From positions 1-64,000 of the forward strand of contig JAPDPX010000009.1 of assembly GCA_034506255.1 (NCBI GenBank): a DNA stretch of 64,000 nt, read 5' to 3'. Under the pieces are notes generated by a model. It worked only from the letters and a program-made list of their open reading frames with translations. It ran no database searches and had not been told where the DNA came from. The translations under genes were made by a program, and so were the position numbers. This DNA is from a candidate division KSB1 bacterium (lineage in GTDB: Bacteria > Zhuqueibacterota > Zhuqueibacteria > Zhuqueibacterales > Zhuqueibacteraceae). This document shows, in pieces, positions 11,942 to 20,103 of this stretch (position 1 is its first letter; each line of letters opens with the position of its first letter).

Positions 11942-12748
11942 ATGCGAAAAAGTATTCCGCCGCGCCTCCTGCCCCTCGCCTTTCTGAGCGCGGCGACCCT
12001 GCTTCTGCCCGCTGCCAGCCATGCCCAATTGCTCACCGATTTCAAAGCCCGGTTCGCCAGCATGGTGATCAAAAAAGCCACGTTTGAAAATCTCGGCACG
12101 TTGGACGTTGACTTCTATCGCCACAATTTCGAAGTCGAGCTCGGTATCGGGCAGGCCTTTGTGGGCGCGACGTATCAATATGCCACCAAGGAGGTGCACA
12201 CCCGCAAGCTCGGCAACTCTTTCGGCAAGCGCGAAGACGGCGTGATGCTCACTGCCGGCTACAGCCACCTGCTCTCCAGCCTGGCGCGCGTGGAAGCTTA
12301 CGGCCGTCTGGGTGTATGGGGTGATACCAACCCCGCGCAGGCGCTTTATGCCACCGACAGCGACCTGCGCCTGAGCCTGATCCTGTTTGATCCCGACGGC
12401 TTTGCAGCCATTTCACGCCGCGCTGTTTTTCCCTCGGCACAAGTGGGCGTGAACGTCAACAAATACGGCCGGGTGCAGGGTCTGGCCGGTGTGGGCTTGT
12501 GGTGGAATCATCTGGGCGCCTACCTGAGCGGCTTTCAATCCTTTAATGGCGTGGAGGATGCCCGCCATCCCGGCAGGGACGCGGATAAAATCTTTGCCAA
12601 TCTCAAGAACAGTGGCGTTACGTTTTGTATGACCTACGAGCTGCGCGAATTCATGCTCCTGGCCCGGCAAAATTACGCTCTGCAAAACGGCGGGCATGAC
12701 TTCACCATCAGCCTGCAGTATCAACATTTCTTTCGGAAGCAGAGGTGA
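11942..12748 (+). CDS. exported protein of unknown function, probably outer-membrane beta-rich
   Basis: A 268-residue protein with a strong signal peptide (basic MRKSIPPR, hydrophobic core, cleavage near SHAQ at about residue 29). The mature part alternates polar and hydrophobic residues in short strands (VDFYRHNFEVELGIGQAFVG, VGVNVNKYGRVQGLAGVGLW) and ends FTISLQYQHFFRKQR, as expected of a small outer-membrane barrel or porin-like fold. I do not recognise the family. A GAAAGGGAATC sequence 5' of the ATG could serve as ribosome site. It ends three bases before the next gene, which is also exported, so the two are probably co-expressed. Confidence 0.8.
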   Translation: MRKSIPPRLLPLAFLSAATLLLPAASHAQLLTDFKARFASMVIKKATFENLGTLDVDFYRHNFEVELGIGQAFVGATYQYATKEVHTRKLGNSFGKREDGVMLTAGYSHLLSSLARVEAYGRLGVWGDTNPAQALYATDSDLRLSLILFDPDGFAAISRRAVFPSAQVGVNVNKYGRVQGLAGVGLWWNHLGAYLSGFQSFNGVEDARHPGRDADKIFANLKNSGVTFCMTYELREFMLLARQNYALQNGGHDFTISLQYQHFFRKQR

Positions 12749-12751
12749 TTC

Positions 12752-14236
12752 ATGATTCGGCTCTTCCGGCGTGTTTTCCTGATCGCGCTTTTCGCCTCGG
12801 TCTCCGGCGCCTGGGCGCAATGGTTTCCCATCAAACAATCGCTCGCGAACAATGTTGCAATCCTGCGGGAATCCCCGCACGTGTTGGTGCTGTATCATCA
12901 CCTGCTGCAGGATTCCGTCATCGTGACGCTGGCGCCCGCACCGGACGCCGACATTCACGGCGGTTTGGAATTCCGGCGCGGCAGCAATCCCTACCGGGTT
13001 TGGATCACCACCCGGCGTTTTTGGCAAAGGCCAGTGCTGGCGGAGGACGGCGGCCGCAAGTTTTTCCTGGCGGGTTTTACCAAGGCATTGCGCCCGCCCT
13101 TGCCGGAGGCCGCGCCCTCAAAGGACCCTCTCAAAACTATACCGCCTCGCGAAGCAGTCACCAGCCGCCTTGCCCAACCTTCTCCGGCGAATCCCGTGGA
13201 TACAGCCGCGGCGTTGCCACCACCGCTGCTGACCACAGAAATGGTCGAAGAGACGGCCATCGCAGACACCCCGCCACCGCCCGCGCCCTCCGCGGCTTCC
13301 CCGAATCCTTTCGCCGAAAGAGCTGAGAAACCCCGGCCGGCCGCTCGTGCGCAAACTGCGCAGCGGCCATTGCCGCCTCAATCCGCGCCGCAGCCGGCCG
13401 CACCGGCCGAGTCCGAAAGTCAGGAGGAAGACTGGCGGGCGCAGCTTTATGCCGAGGGCGTCGCGGCCCTGAATCAGGACGACTTGAGCGGTGCGCTGAC
13501 GGCGTTTGAGCAAATCCATGCCGCAGACCCGGCGTATCGCGACGTTGCCGAGCGAATCCGCAGCATCGAAGCGATGCAGCAACAGGCCCGGGAGGCAGCA
13601 CATGCGCGAATCTGGAACGCGCAAATGGATTCACTCTACCGTGCCGCGCGCGACCATGAGAACCGCGGTGACTGGCAGCGCGCCCTCGCCGACTTTGAGG
13701 AGCTGGAACGCCGGCAGCCCGGCTATCGCGATGTCACCAGACGTCTGGAGCGCGTACGCGCCGAGCTCAACCCGGCAAAACCCCGGAGCTTGACGCCGCC
13801 GGCCTTGACCGAACAGAGCGCGAAGACATATCTCATCAGTGCGGTAATCGCCGTGGTGGTGTTGCCGCTGCTCAGCTTCGTCATTTTCTCTTCGACCACG
13901 CGCTCACGCTACTATCTGCTGCGCGGCAACTATGCCGCCGCGGCTTCCATCTACGAAGTCATGCTGGCGCGCCACCCCAACCGGGAAAAGCTCTATCTGC
14001 CTTTGGCGCACATTTACCTGCTGCTGGGCCGTCGCGACGAGCAAGCCATCAAGGTCTACAATACTGTCCTGCGGCTGAATCTCGCCACGCCCAATCAGGA
14101 AATATTGAAGGAGATCGTCGCGAAAAATCAGCCGGGCAGAGGCCCGTCAACACAGCCCTTCCCCAGGGTGGATGACAAAGCCGGGCCGCCCGCTTCCGGT
14201 TCGGAGTCGCAGTCACAGCCACAGCCACAGCCGTAA
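12752..14236 (+). CDS. exported membrane protein with Pro-rich linker and TPR-like repeats
   Basis: A 494-residue protein with a signal peptide (residues 1-22, ending AWAQ). A compact N-terminal domain spans about 25-115, followed by a long Pro/Ala-rich linker (about 118-225). Two TPR-like units follow (ALNQDDLSGALTAFEQIH and HENRGDWQRALADFEELE, each followed by a YRDV motif). One membrane helix lies near 360-380 (LISAVIAVVVLPLLSFVIF), and a further TPR pair sits on the other side of the membrane (LLRGNYAAAASIYEVMLA). The C-terminus is a Gln/Ser/Pro tail. TPR segments on both sides of one helix suggest a scaffold linking envelope and cytoplasm, but the partner is unknown. It follows the exported gene at 11942 by three bases. 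Confidence 0.8.
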   Translation: MIRLFRRVFLIALFASVSGAWAQWFPIKQSLANNVAILRESPHVLVLYHHLLQDSVIVTLAPAPDADIHGGLEFRRGSNPYRVWITTRRFWQRPVLAEDGGRKFFLAGFTKALRPPLPEAAPSKDPLKTIPPREAVTSRLAQPSPANPVDTAAALPPPLLTTEMVEETAIADTPPPPAPSAASPNPFAERAEKPRPAARAQTAQRPLPPQSAPQPAAPAESESQEEDWRAQLYAEGVAALNQDDLSGALTAFEQIHAADPAYRDVAERIRSIEAMQQQAREAAHARIWNAQMDSLYRAARDHENRGDWQRALADFEELERRQPGYRDVTRRLERVRAELNPAKPRSLTPPALTEQSAKTYLISAVIAVVVLPLLSFVIFSSTTRSRYYLLRGNYAAAASIYEVMLARHPNREKLYLPLAHIYLLLGRRDEQAIKVYNTVLRLNLATPNQEILKEIVAKNQPGRGPSTQPFPRVDDKAGPPASGSESQSQPQPQP

Positions 14237-14879
14237 TACGGCATACCTGCCGCAACTAAGCTTTACCGGACACGGCTCAACATCACGTGCCGCCGTTTTA
14301 TCGGTGATGAGCCATGAAACCTGTCCGGCGTAATTTCCCTGTTGCACACGGCATCCGCCGGGGTGGAATCACATCTCCTTTTCGGAGACGGTTATGCCGG
14401 AGGCCGGTTGTTCCGTGCCACGGCCGGGCTTCATTTGCTCTTTCGCTTTCACGACACAAACGATGTTCGTGGTAATGTCGCTCAGCCCTGCTCTCTGCAG
14501 GCTGCGCGGCGCCTTTTGGTGGCAATACCACACGTTGTTGTCGTGCCGCACAGCGGGCCGGATTTGTTTGCGTTCCGCCCGCCGCGCGGTGCACAAAATT
14601 CCCCTGTGCGCAATTGTTCTCGCATGCGCATCATAAAACCCTGCCGCCTTGCCCTCTTCCGGATGACCAGCGCAGCCGGCTTGTCCCGGCTGCCCCAAGC
14701 CGCCTTGCCTCACAAGCGGTGGCACGACAGGCTGCGCTCCACCGCCGGTTTCCCAGCACCGGTTATGCTGCCGATCGTGCACCCGCCTTTGCGCAAGTTG
14801 GGACTGGATTCCTGGGATTTTTTTGTTACATTCGGCCACCTCATTCGAAACGACTGGCCAAATGCTCAGGAATAACCGC
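14237..14879. other. 643-base spacer without a supported gene
   Basis: Frames present on both strands are Cys/Arg/Pro-rich and resemble no family. The last 20 bases contain the ribosome site (CAGGA) of the dihydrouridine synthase gene. No terminator or tRNA seen. Confidence 0.5.
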
Positions 14880-15872
14880 ATGCAAATTGTCACTGCTCCG
14901 GCCCGGCCGCCGGTCTTTTGGGTGCGCCATCTGCCGATTTACGGGGACGTGGTGCTGGCACCGATGGCGGGCTTTTCCGATTTGCCCTACCGCATGATTG
15001 CACGCGAGTTTGGCAGCGCCATGGGCTACACCGAGTTTGTCTCGGTCGATGGCATTCTCCAGGGCAATCCCAAAACACTGCGCCTGCTCGATTTTCATCC
15101 CTCCGAATATCCCATGACGTTTCAGGTGTTCGGCAGCGATGAAAACAAGATTGTCGAGGCCTGCCAGCGCATTGAACAGCTCGGGCCGCACCTGATTGAT
15201 TTGAACATGGGCTGTTCCGTGGCCAAGGTTTCCGGCCGGGGCGCGGGCGCGGCCTTGCTCTGCACGCCCGGCAAGATCGGCCGCATTTTTAATCGGCTCT
15301 CCAAACTGCTGTCCGTGCCGGTGACCGGCAAAATCCGGCTGGGCTGGGATCACAAGTCACGTAACTTTCTCGAGGTCGCCAAAGTTCTCGAAGACAACGG
15401 CGCGGCCCTGATTGCCGTGCATGGCCGCACCAAGGCGCAGGCCTACACCGGTGCGGCCGACTGGGATGCCATCGCGGCGATCAAACAAGCCGTGAAGATT
15501 CCCGTCATCGGCAATGGCGATGTCAAATGCGTGGCTGACATCCAGCGCCTGCAACAGCACACCGGCTGCGAGGCGGTGATGATCGGCCGCGCTGCCATCG
15601 GCAATCCCTGGATCTTTGCACGCAAGGATCGCCACGAAGTCACCTTCAGCGAAAAAGCCGCACTCATTCGCCGCCACCTGGGCTTGATGCTCGAGTACTA
15701 CGGCCGGGATTACGGCCTGGTTCTCTTTCGCAAACACGTGGTCAGGTATATCACCGAAATTCAAGGCGCCAGCAAGCTGCGCGCCGCCCTCGTCACCTGC
15801 ACCGCGGCGGAAGATTTTATCGCCCTGCTGGCAGAGGCGGAAGCCGGCCAGCAGGAGCTGCGCGCGGCGTGA
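14880..15872 (+). CDS. dusB: tRNA-dihydrouridine synthase
   Basis: A 330-residue FMN-dependent enzyme that reduces specific uridines in tRNA D-loops. The start is the ATG at 14880, with CAGGA upstream; a longer frame to 14823 adds only unrelated residues. The TIM-barrel signatures are clear: VVLAPMAGFSDLPYRMIARE near the N-terminus, then LIDLNMGCSVAKVSGRGAG with the catalytic Cys, and VTGKIRLGWD. The phosphate-binding stretches IAVHGRTKAQ, VIGNGDV and MIGRAAIGNPWIF follow. A helical C-terminal RNA-binding region (LFRKHVVRYITEIQGASKLR) is present. The usual NMGCP reads NMGCS here. The DusB assignment within the Dus family rests on overall resemblance and is less certain than the family call. 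Confidence 0.93.
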   Translation: MQIVTAPARPPVFWVRHLPIYGDVVLAPMAGFSDLPYRMIAREFGSAMGYTEFVSVDGILQGNPKTLRLLDFHPSEYPMTFQVFGSDENKIVEACQRIEQLGPHLIDLNMGCSVAKVSGRGAGAALLCTPGKIGRIFNRLSKLLSVPVTGKIRLGWDHKSRNFLEVAKVLEDNGAALIAVHGRTKAQAYTGAADWDAIAAIKQAVKIPVIGNGDVKCVADIQRLQQHTGCEAVMIGRAAIGNPWIFARKDRHEVTFSEKAALIRRHLGLMLEYYGRDYGLVLFRKHVVRYITEIQGASKLRAALVTCTAAEDFIALLAEAEAGQQELRAA

Positions 15873-16115
15873 GATGCCGCATCCCAAGACAGCCCGCGTT
15901 TGTTTGAACTGCGCAAAATCACAATGCGGCTCTGCTGTCGGCAAACCAATGCAGACAGGGGGCTCAATGTCACCGGCTTTTTCAAACAAGTCCTGACAGG
16001 ACGTTGCCCGCGTTCCTTGCCGGTGGCACCGGGGCACCTCCTGATAAAAACAGCCCGCCTGTATGTGCCACTCATTTTTTTGTAATGCGAACTAGTGCAC
16101 TGTAAACGTGAATTC

Positions 16116-16197
16116 TGTAGTCCCCGTCCCTTGTGGGTGGCTGTTCAAAGATGAATTTTTGCTACTTCAGCAGCGTCCCCAAAGAGGCGGGGCTACA
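16116..16197. repeat. palindromic intergenic element
   Basis: TGTAGTCCCCG at 16116-16126 is the inverse of CGGGGCTACA at 16188-16197 apart from one bulged T, enclosing about 60 bases. The arms could form a long hairpin or be the ends of a small non-autonomous element. Confidence 0.5.
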
Positions 16198-16426
16198 AAA
16201 ATTAACGTAACAGGGCAGTAGTTGGGCCTCGTGTATTGGTGGCAGTTTTTGATACAATCTTCGAGGAGTCTGTCAATGCGGTAGCCGGCTTCAATCTGCC
16301 GGCCGTGATATAGAATCGGTGGCGATACTTCGCCATCCACTCGCAAACCGCACTCGCGCAGTTTTTAAGCAGAACACTGTTGGCAGGCCAACCCCGACGC
16401 GTGAAGCCAGCCATGCCACTCTCTTT

Positions 16427-16505
16427 GCTTTTTTGGCGCGCTTGGCGCGCTTGGCGGTTCAAAAAATCTTTGCGATTGTGATAGTTTTGCCAGGACAATA
16501 CCACC
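16427..16505. repeat. dispersed intergenic repeat, copy 1 (upstream of tag)
   Basis: This segment (core CGGTTCAAAAAATCTTTGCG, then TGATAGTTTTGCCAGG, then CAATACCA) is closely matched at 18183-18259 and more loosely at 38964-39018. Copies 1 and 2 both end a few bases before a start codon. Confidence 0.65.
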
Positions 16506-16524
16506 GAACCCAAAAAGCTCGAGG

Positions 16525-17100
16525 ATGATCAACGTGCAAAACAAACGGCGCTGTCCCTGGTGTGGCGATGACCCGCTTTATGTCGCCTATCATGATCAAG
16601 AATGGGGCGTGCCCGTGCATGACGATCGGCGGCTGTTCGAGATGTTGATTCTCGAAGGTGCGCAGGCGGGCTTGAACTGGCTCACGGTTCTGCGCAAGCG
16701 CGAGAACTACCGCAAGGCCTTCGCGAATTTCGATCCGGCGCGCGTGGCCCGGTTCGGCCCCCGGGAAATCGCCGCGCTGCTGCGGAATCCCGGCATTGTG
16801 CGCAACCGCCTGAAGATTCATGCGGCGGTGGCCAATGCCCAGGCCTTTCTGCTCGTGCAGAAGGAATTCGGCAGCTTCGACCGCTACATTTGGCAATTCG
16901 TGGGCGGCAAGCCGAAAAAGAACCGTTGGCGGGAACTGAAGGAGCTGCCCAGCCGCACGCCGGAATCCGAGACCATGAGCAAAGACCTGAAACGCCGCGG
17001 TTTTTCATTCGTGGGTGCGACGATTTGTTATGCTTTCATGCAGACAGTGGGCATGGTGAATGATCATGTGACAACTTGTTTTCGCTACCACGAGGTGTGA
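16525..17100 (+). CDS. tag: DNA-3-methyladenine glycosylase I
   Basis: A 191-residue base-excision repair enzyme that removes 3-methyladenine from alkylated DNA; length matches the roughly 187 residues of the E. coli enzyme. Visible features: RCPWCGDDPLYVAYHDQEWG at residues 9-28, containing the zinc-ligand Cys10 and His23. LEGAQAGLNWLTVLRKRENY follows with the active-site Glu. KALKKRGF-type text (KDLKRRGFSFVGATICYAFM) and VNDHVTTC near the C-terminus supply the remaining His and Cys ligands. The ATG at 16525 follows the end of a dispersed repeat by about 20 bases, so the repeat may carry its promoter or ribosome site. It appears to be a single-gene unit. Confidence 0.96.
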   Translation: MINVQNKRRCPWCGDDPLYVAYHDQEWGVPVHDDRRLFEMLILEGAQAGLNWLTVLRKRENYRKAFANFDPARVARFGPREIAALLRNPGIVRNRLKIHAAVANAQAFLLVQKEFGSFDRYIWQFVGGKPKKNRWRELKELPSRTPESETMSKDLKRRGFSFVGATICYAFMQTVGMVNDHVTTCFRYHEV

Positions 17101-17137
17101 CAGCTTCGTGCGGGGGGGGAACTGTCGGAATAATTCC

Positions 17138-17402
17138 ATCTGAATTTAGCACCCGGATTGATCCCTTCCGCGAATAACGCCGATTTGATCGCGACGCCGA
17201 ACGATCCAGAGGGTGATGCATAAAAAATTTTGCAGGCAAACTTGCGGTCAACTCCGTCAGGGGTGACCTGTTTGGTCCTCTTCAAAAAACCGCGCCAGAT
17301 CAGCAGAAATTCTACAGGCCACTCCTCACGGAGCCTAAAGACGCGCAAGCTTCCCCCGGTCTGCAAACGGTTCCCTCCGGACGGAATTTTGTGAACACGC
17401 CA
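17138..17402 (-). repeat. dispersed intergenic element with GGGTGCTAAATTCAG end, copy A
   Basis: Read on the minus strand, it runs from GGCGTGTTCAC to GGGTGCTAAATTCAGAT. The last 50 bases (CAAATCGGCGTTATTCGCGG, then AAGGGATCAATC and the end motif) closely match 24207-24258 on the plus strand. The middle parts share shorter blocks such as ATTTCTGCT and CCTGAC. Divergence suggests an old element or pseudogene family. Confidence 0.5.
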
Positions 17403-18182
17403 TTTCCTCCGGGGAACTGCGAGCCAGCTCAGGCCTCAGCCCGCAATTTGAATCACAGCCCAGTCCAGAAACTGCTTGCAAAATCCCTCCAAAATCTCTT
17501 ACATCTCCCCATGAACCAACGCGATGGCGATGCGATGATTGCGCGGCTGCACGCGCAATGGCGAAATTCCCTGCAGCATTTCACTCCGCGCCGCAACCTG
17601 ATCGCGAATGTCCCGGCGCCATACGGCATCCATGCCTTCATCACCAGCAGCATCGTGGCCGCGCCGCCCGGCTCCTGGCAGCATATTGCAAAGCTGGCCG
17701 GCCACTGCCGGTTCCATCATCACTGCCGGCAGCCTCGCCGTTTATGCTGCACAAGAAAACTTTATCAGAGTCGTTTTTCTGCCGGGCTTCCGACCGGCAG
17801 TCTGCAACAGGCCGCGGACTTGTGGCAGCCCGGCAATTTCGTCGTGTCATCGCAAAAGCCATGCTCGGCGGTTTCATTGCCACCTTTGCCTTGCCGATCA
17901 TGACGAATCAACCCTCCACCTTGCAAGCAGAGCGGCATGATGACGCGCAACGGCACGCGGAACGTCGCCCGCCCTCTCCACCAGGGTAATCCGGCTGTAA
18001 GACAGGCAGAGAGGCCGGGCTGCGCAGGCGAACCGGGCAGACGCACAGCCTTGTCCACAAGCACTGCGCCGCGCCGAAGTGGTCGGTGAAGGATTGCCAT
18101 TCCTGGCGCGGCCTGCCGCCGCAGCCAATTTGTCAACCGCGAAGCCGCCAAGGACGCGAAGTTTGGCATCAGATTTATCTTT

Positions 18183-18259
18183 TTCTCTTTGCGTTCCCCA
18201 CGTCTTTGCAGTTCAAAAAAACTTCGCAGGCATGATAGTTTTTCCCGGGTAATACCATA
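18183..18259. repeat. dispersed intergenic repeat, copy 2 (upstream of the flavoprotein gene)
   Basis: TTGCAGTTCAAAAAAACTTCGC, then CATGATAGTTTTTCCCGGG and TAATACCA, aligns with 16427-16505 over about 75 bases. It ends five bases before the start codon at 18265. Confidence 0.65.
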
Positions 18260-18264
18260 CAGCG

Positions 18265-19404
18265 ATGGAACGAGTTGACATTTGCATCATCGGTGCCGGC
18301 CCGGCGGGGATTGCGACCGCTGCGGCGCTCCTCAAACTGCGGCCAGCGATGCGGGATCATATCCTGCTTCTCGAGAAAGACAAACATCCCCGTCACAAAC
18401 TTTGCGGTGGCGGCCTCACGCCCTGGGTTGACCAACTGTTGCGTGATCTTGATTTGACCGCGCCGGCACCAGATTTTTGCGTCGAGCGCGTGCGGTTCTA
18501 TCTCAACGATGAGCCGCTGCTCTTCGAAATTCCCGGATTGATGCGCACCATTCGCCGCAACGAGTTTGATGCCGCGTTGGCGGAGTGTCTGCGCCGCAAA
18601 GGGGTGCGGCTGCTGGAGAACACGGCGGTGCTCGCACTGCACGAAAAGGCCGATGGCATCATCATCTCCACCACCCGCGGTGATTATCACGCCGGCCTGG
18701 TGGTGGGCGCGGATGGCGCCAGGAGTCTGGTGCGGCGGCAGTTTTTTCGGGCCTCGCCCTCGCGGGTGTCACGCTTGCTGGAAGTGCTGGTGCCGGCGGC
18801 CGGCGCAGCCGCGGGGGAATTCGAGAGCCAGACCGTGGTCATCGATTTCCGCCCGATGCGTCAGGGCTTGCAGGGATATGTGTGGGATTTTCCGTGCTGG
18901 GTGAACGGCATGCCGCATCTCAATGTGGGACTGTTCGACAGCCGGGTTTACGACGGGCAAAACAGCGGGCGCGCGCATCTGCCGGATTTGCTCGCGCGCC
19001 ATCTGGAAGCGCGCGGCTTTACGCCGACGACACCGCTGATGGGACATCCCGAGCGCTGGTTTCATCCGGCGGATCAATTCAGCCGGCCGCGTGTGCTGCT
19101 CGCAGGCGAGGCGGCGGGCATCGAACCGTGGCTGGGTGAAGGCATCTCCGCAGCGCTGGCTTACGGCCAGGTGGCGGCGGAGGCCATTGTGCATGCTTTC
19201 GAAGCGCGTGATTTTTCACTGGCAGACTACCGCCGCCGTATTCTCCGGCATCCGCTCGGCCGGCTGCTGCGGCGCAACCGCCTGATCGCGCGTTTGTTTT
19301 ATGCACCGCGCTTTCACGCCCTGCTGCCGCTGTTTGCGCGGGTGCTGCACCGTTACGTCACGCTGAAACACAGGTGGACAGCCGCAAAAGAAAAGGGCCG
19401 CTGA
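18265..19404 (+). CDS. geranylgeranyl-reductase-like FAD-dependent oxidoreductase
   Basis: A 379-residue flavoprotein. The N-terminal Rossmann motif VDICIIGAGPAGIATAAALL (residues 4-23) binds FAD and is followed by the acidic LLLEKDKHPRHKLCGGGL. The second FAD motif is RVLLAGEAAGIEPWLGEGIS near residue 280. This arrangement is typical of the geranylgeranyl reductase family, whose members reduce isoprenoid double bonds of lipids or quinones, and of related monooxygenases, so the substrate is not certain. A basic/hydrophobic C-terminus could be membrane-associated. The start is the ATG at 18265, directly after repeat copy 2. The 3' end overlaps the terminator of the convergent tmRNA gene by about ten bases. 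Confidence 0.88.
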   Translation: MERVDICIIGAGPAGIATAAALLKLRPAMRDHILLLEKDKHPRHKLCGGGLTPWVDQLLRDLDLTAPAPDFCVERVRFYLNDEPLLFEIPGLMRTIRRNEFDAALAECLRRKGVRLLENTAVLALHEKADGIIISTTRGDYHAGLVVGADGARSLVRRQFFRASPSRVSRLLEVLVPAAGAAAGEFESQTVVIDFRPMRQGLQGYVWDFPCWVNGMPHLNVGLFDSRVYDGQNSGRAHLPDLLARHLEARGFTPTTPLMGHPERWFHPADQFSRPRVLLAGEAAGIEPWLGEGISAALAYGQVAAEAIVHAFEARDFSLADYRRRILRHPLGRLLRRNRLIARLFYAPRFHALLPLFARVLHRYVTLKHRWTAAKEKGR

Positions 19405-19427
19405 TGCCGGCAGCGCATCAACGGCCC
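19384..19427 (-). terminator. Rho-independent terminator of tmRNA
   Basis: On the minus strand GGGCCGTTGATGC pairs with GCATCAGCGGCCC (one mismatch) around a short loop, followed by TTTTCTTTT. It lies just downstream of the tmRNA 3' CCA and extends into the end of the convergent flavoprotein gene. Confidence 0.85.
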
Positions 19428-19434
19428 GCGACTT

Positions 19435-19795
19435 TGGTGGAGACGGCGGGAATCGAACCCGCGTCCGAAGGCCAGTCAACGGAAACTTCTACATGCTTAG
19501 TCTGTTGCTCAATCTCGCATGCCTGACCGCAGCAGACAAAGGTCATCGCATGCCAGCCTGTGGATTCTCGCCCGCGATACCCAGACACAACCGCGGGCCA
19601 GCCACTGTTGTGACGCTCATTCATCCCCGAGTGGCGCGAGGCTGATGAGCGTGCCACCTAGTTGAAATTAGGCAGCAACAGCATACGCATAGTTGTCTGC
19701 GTTTAATTTTGATGCCCGGATATTTAACGAGGCTCCAGACAACCTCGACATGCTGTTCCCGCTTCCTCGACCCCCGTCGAAGCCATGTCGTCCCC
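19435..19795 (-). ncRNA. ssrA: transfer-messenger RNA (tmRNA)
   Basis: A 361-base RNA that rescues stalled ribosomes. On the minus strand the 5' end reads GGGGACGACATGGCTTCGAC. The 3' end reads GACGCGGGTTCGATTCCCGC, then CGTCTCCACCA with encoded CCA. The two ends pair as the tRNA-like acceptor stem (GGGGACG with CGTCTCC), and the T-loop GTTCGATTC is intact. The tag frame on the minus strand (19700-19668) most likely encodes ADNYAYAVAA followed by TAA, which fits the usual hydrophobic ..AA end recognised by proteases. The resume codon is inferred from similarity to other tags. A strong terminator follows. Confidence 0.96.
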
Positions 19796-20103
19796 ATTTG
19801 CCGTTTTATTGAACGCGCCAAAATACGAAACCGTTTCACCCGAAGCAAGCCGAAATTCTTCGGAAATTTCCTGCAGAAGGCATCTGCCGGATCGCAGGAT
19901 AAAGCCACGGTCCAACCGAGGCGGAACGGTTGTTCTTTGCGAAACCCCTGCGGCTGCGCCTGCCGGCAGGTTTTGGCTTTTGGATTTTTATCGCTTCGAA
20001 AAAAGTTGGCCGCATGGGGCTTCCAGTCTGCAGGCAGACGTCTGCGCTGCATTTTCATCGTGCTGGATGTACCAGTAGACATGACCCCAACCGGAAATTT
20101 TTG
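19796..20103. other. 308-base spacer between tmRNA and recQ
   Basis: Holds the divergent upstream regions of ssrA (minus) and recQ (plus). The recQ reading frame stays open to 19930 but encodes no helicase sequence there. No clear promoter consensus was identified. Confidence 0.45.

Larger units (their letters stand above)
15873..16524. other. 652-base spacer with two repeat elements, no supported gene
   Basis: No frame here resembles a protein family. It contains a palindromic element (16116-16197) and a copy of a dispersed repeat (16427-16505) that ends about 20 bases before the tag gene. Both are listed separately. Confidence 0.55.
17101..18264. other. 1.16 kb spacer with repeat copies, no supported gene
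   Basis: Overlapping frames of 60-170 codons occur on both strands without family resemblance or ribosome sites. On the minus strand 17402-17138 holds a degenerate copy of an intergenic element also found at 23958-24258. The last 80 bases are copy 2 of another repeat. The rest shows nothing I can name. Confidence 0.5.

Noticed and set aside
17391..17903. 170-codon plus-strand frame in the tag/flavoprotein spacer
   Set aside because: Overlaps four other open frames of similar length, shows no family resemblance and begins inside a repeat copy.
19435..19470. tRNA 3' half signature (GGGTTCGATTCCCGC with CCA)
   Set aside because: It is the tRNA-like end of tmRNA; the matching acceptor strand lies 350 bases away, not 70.
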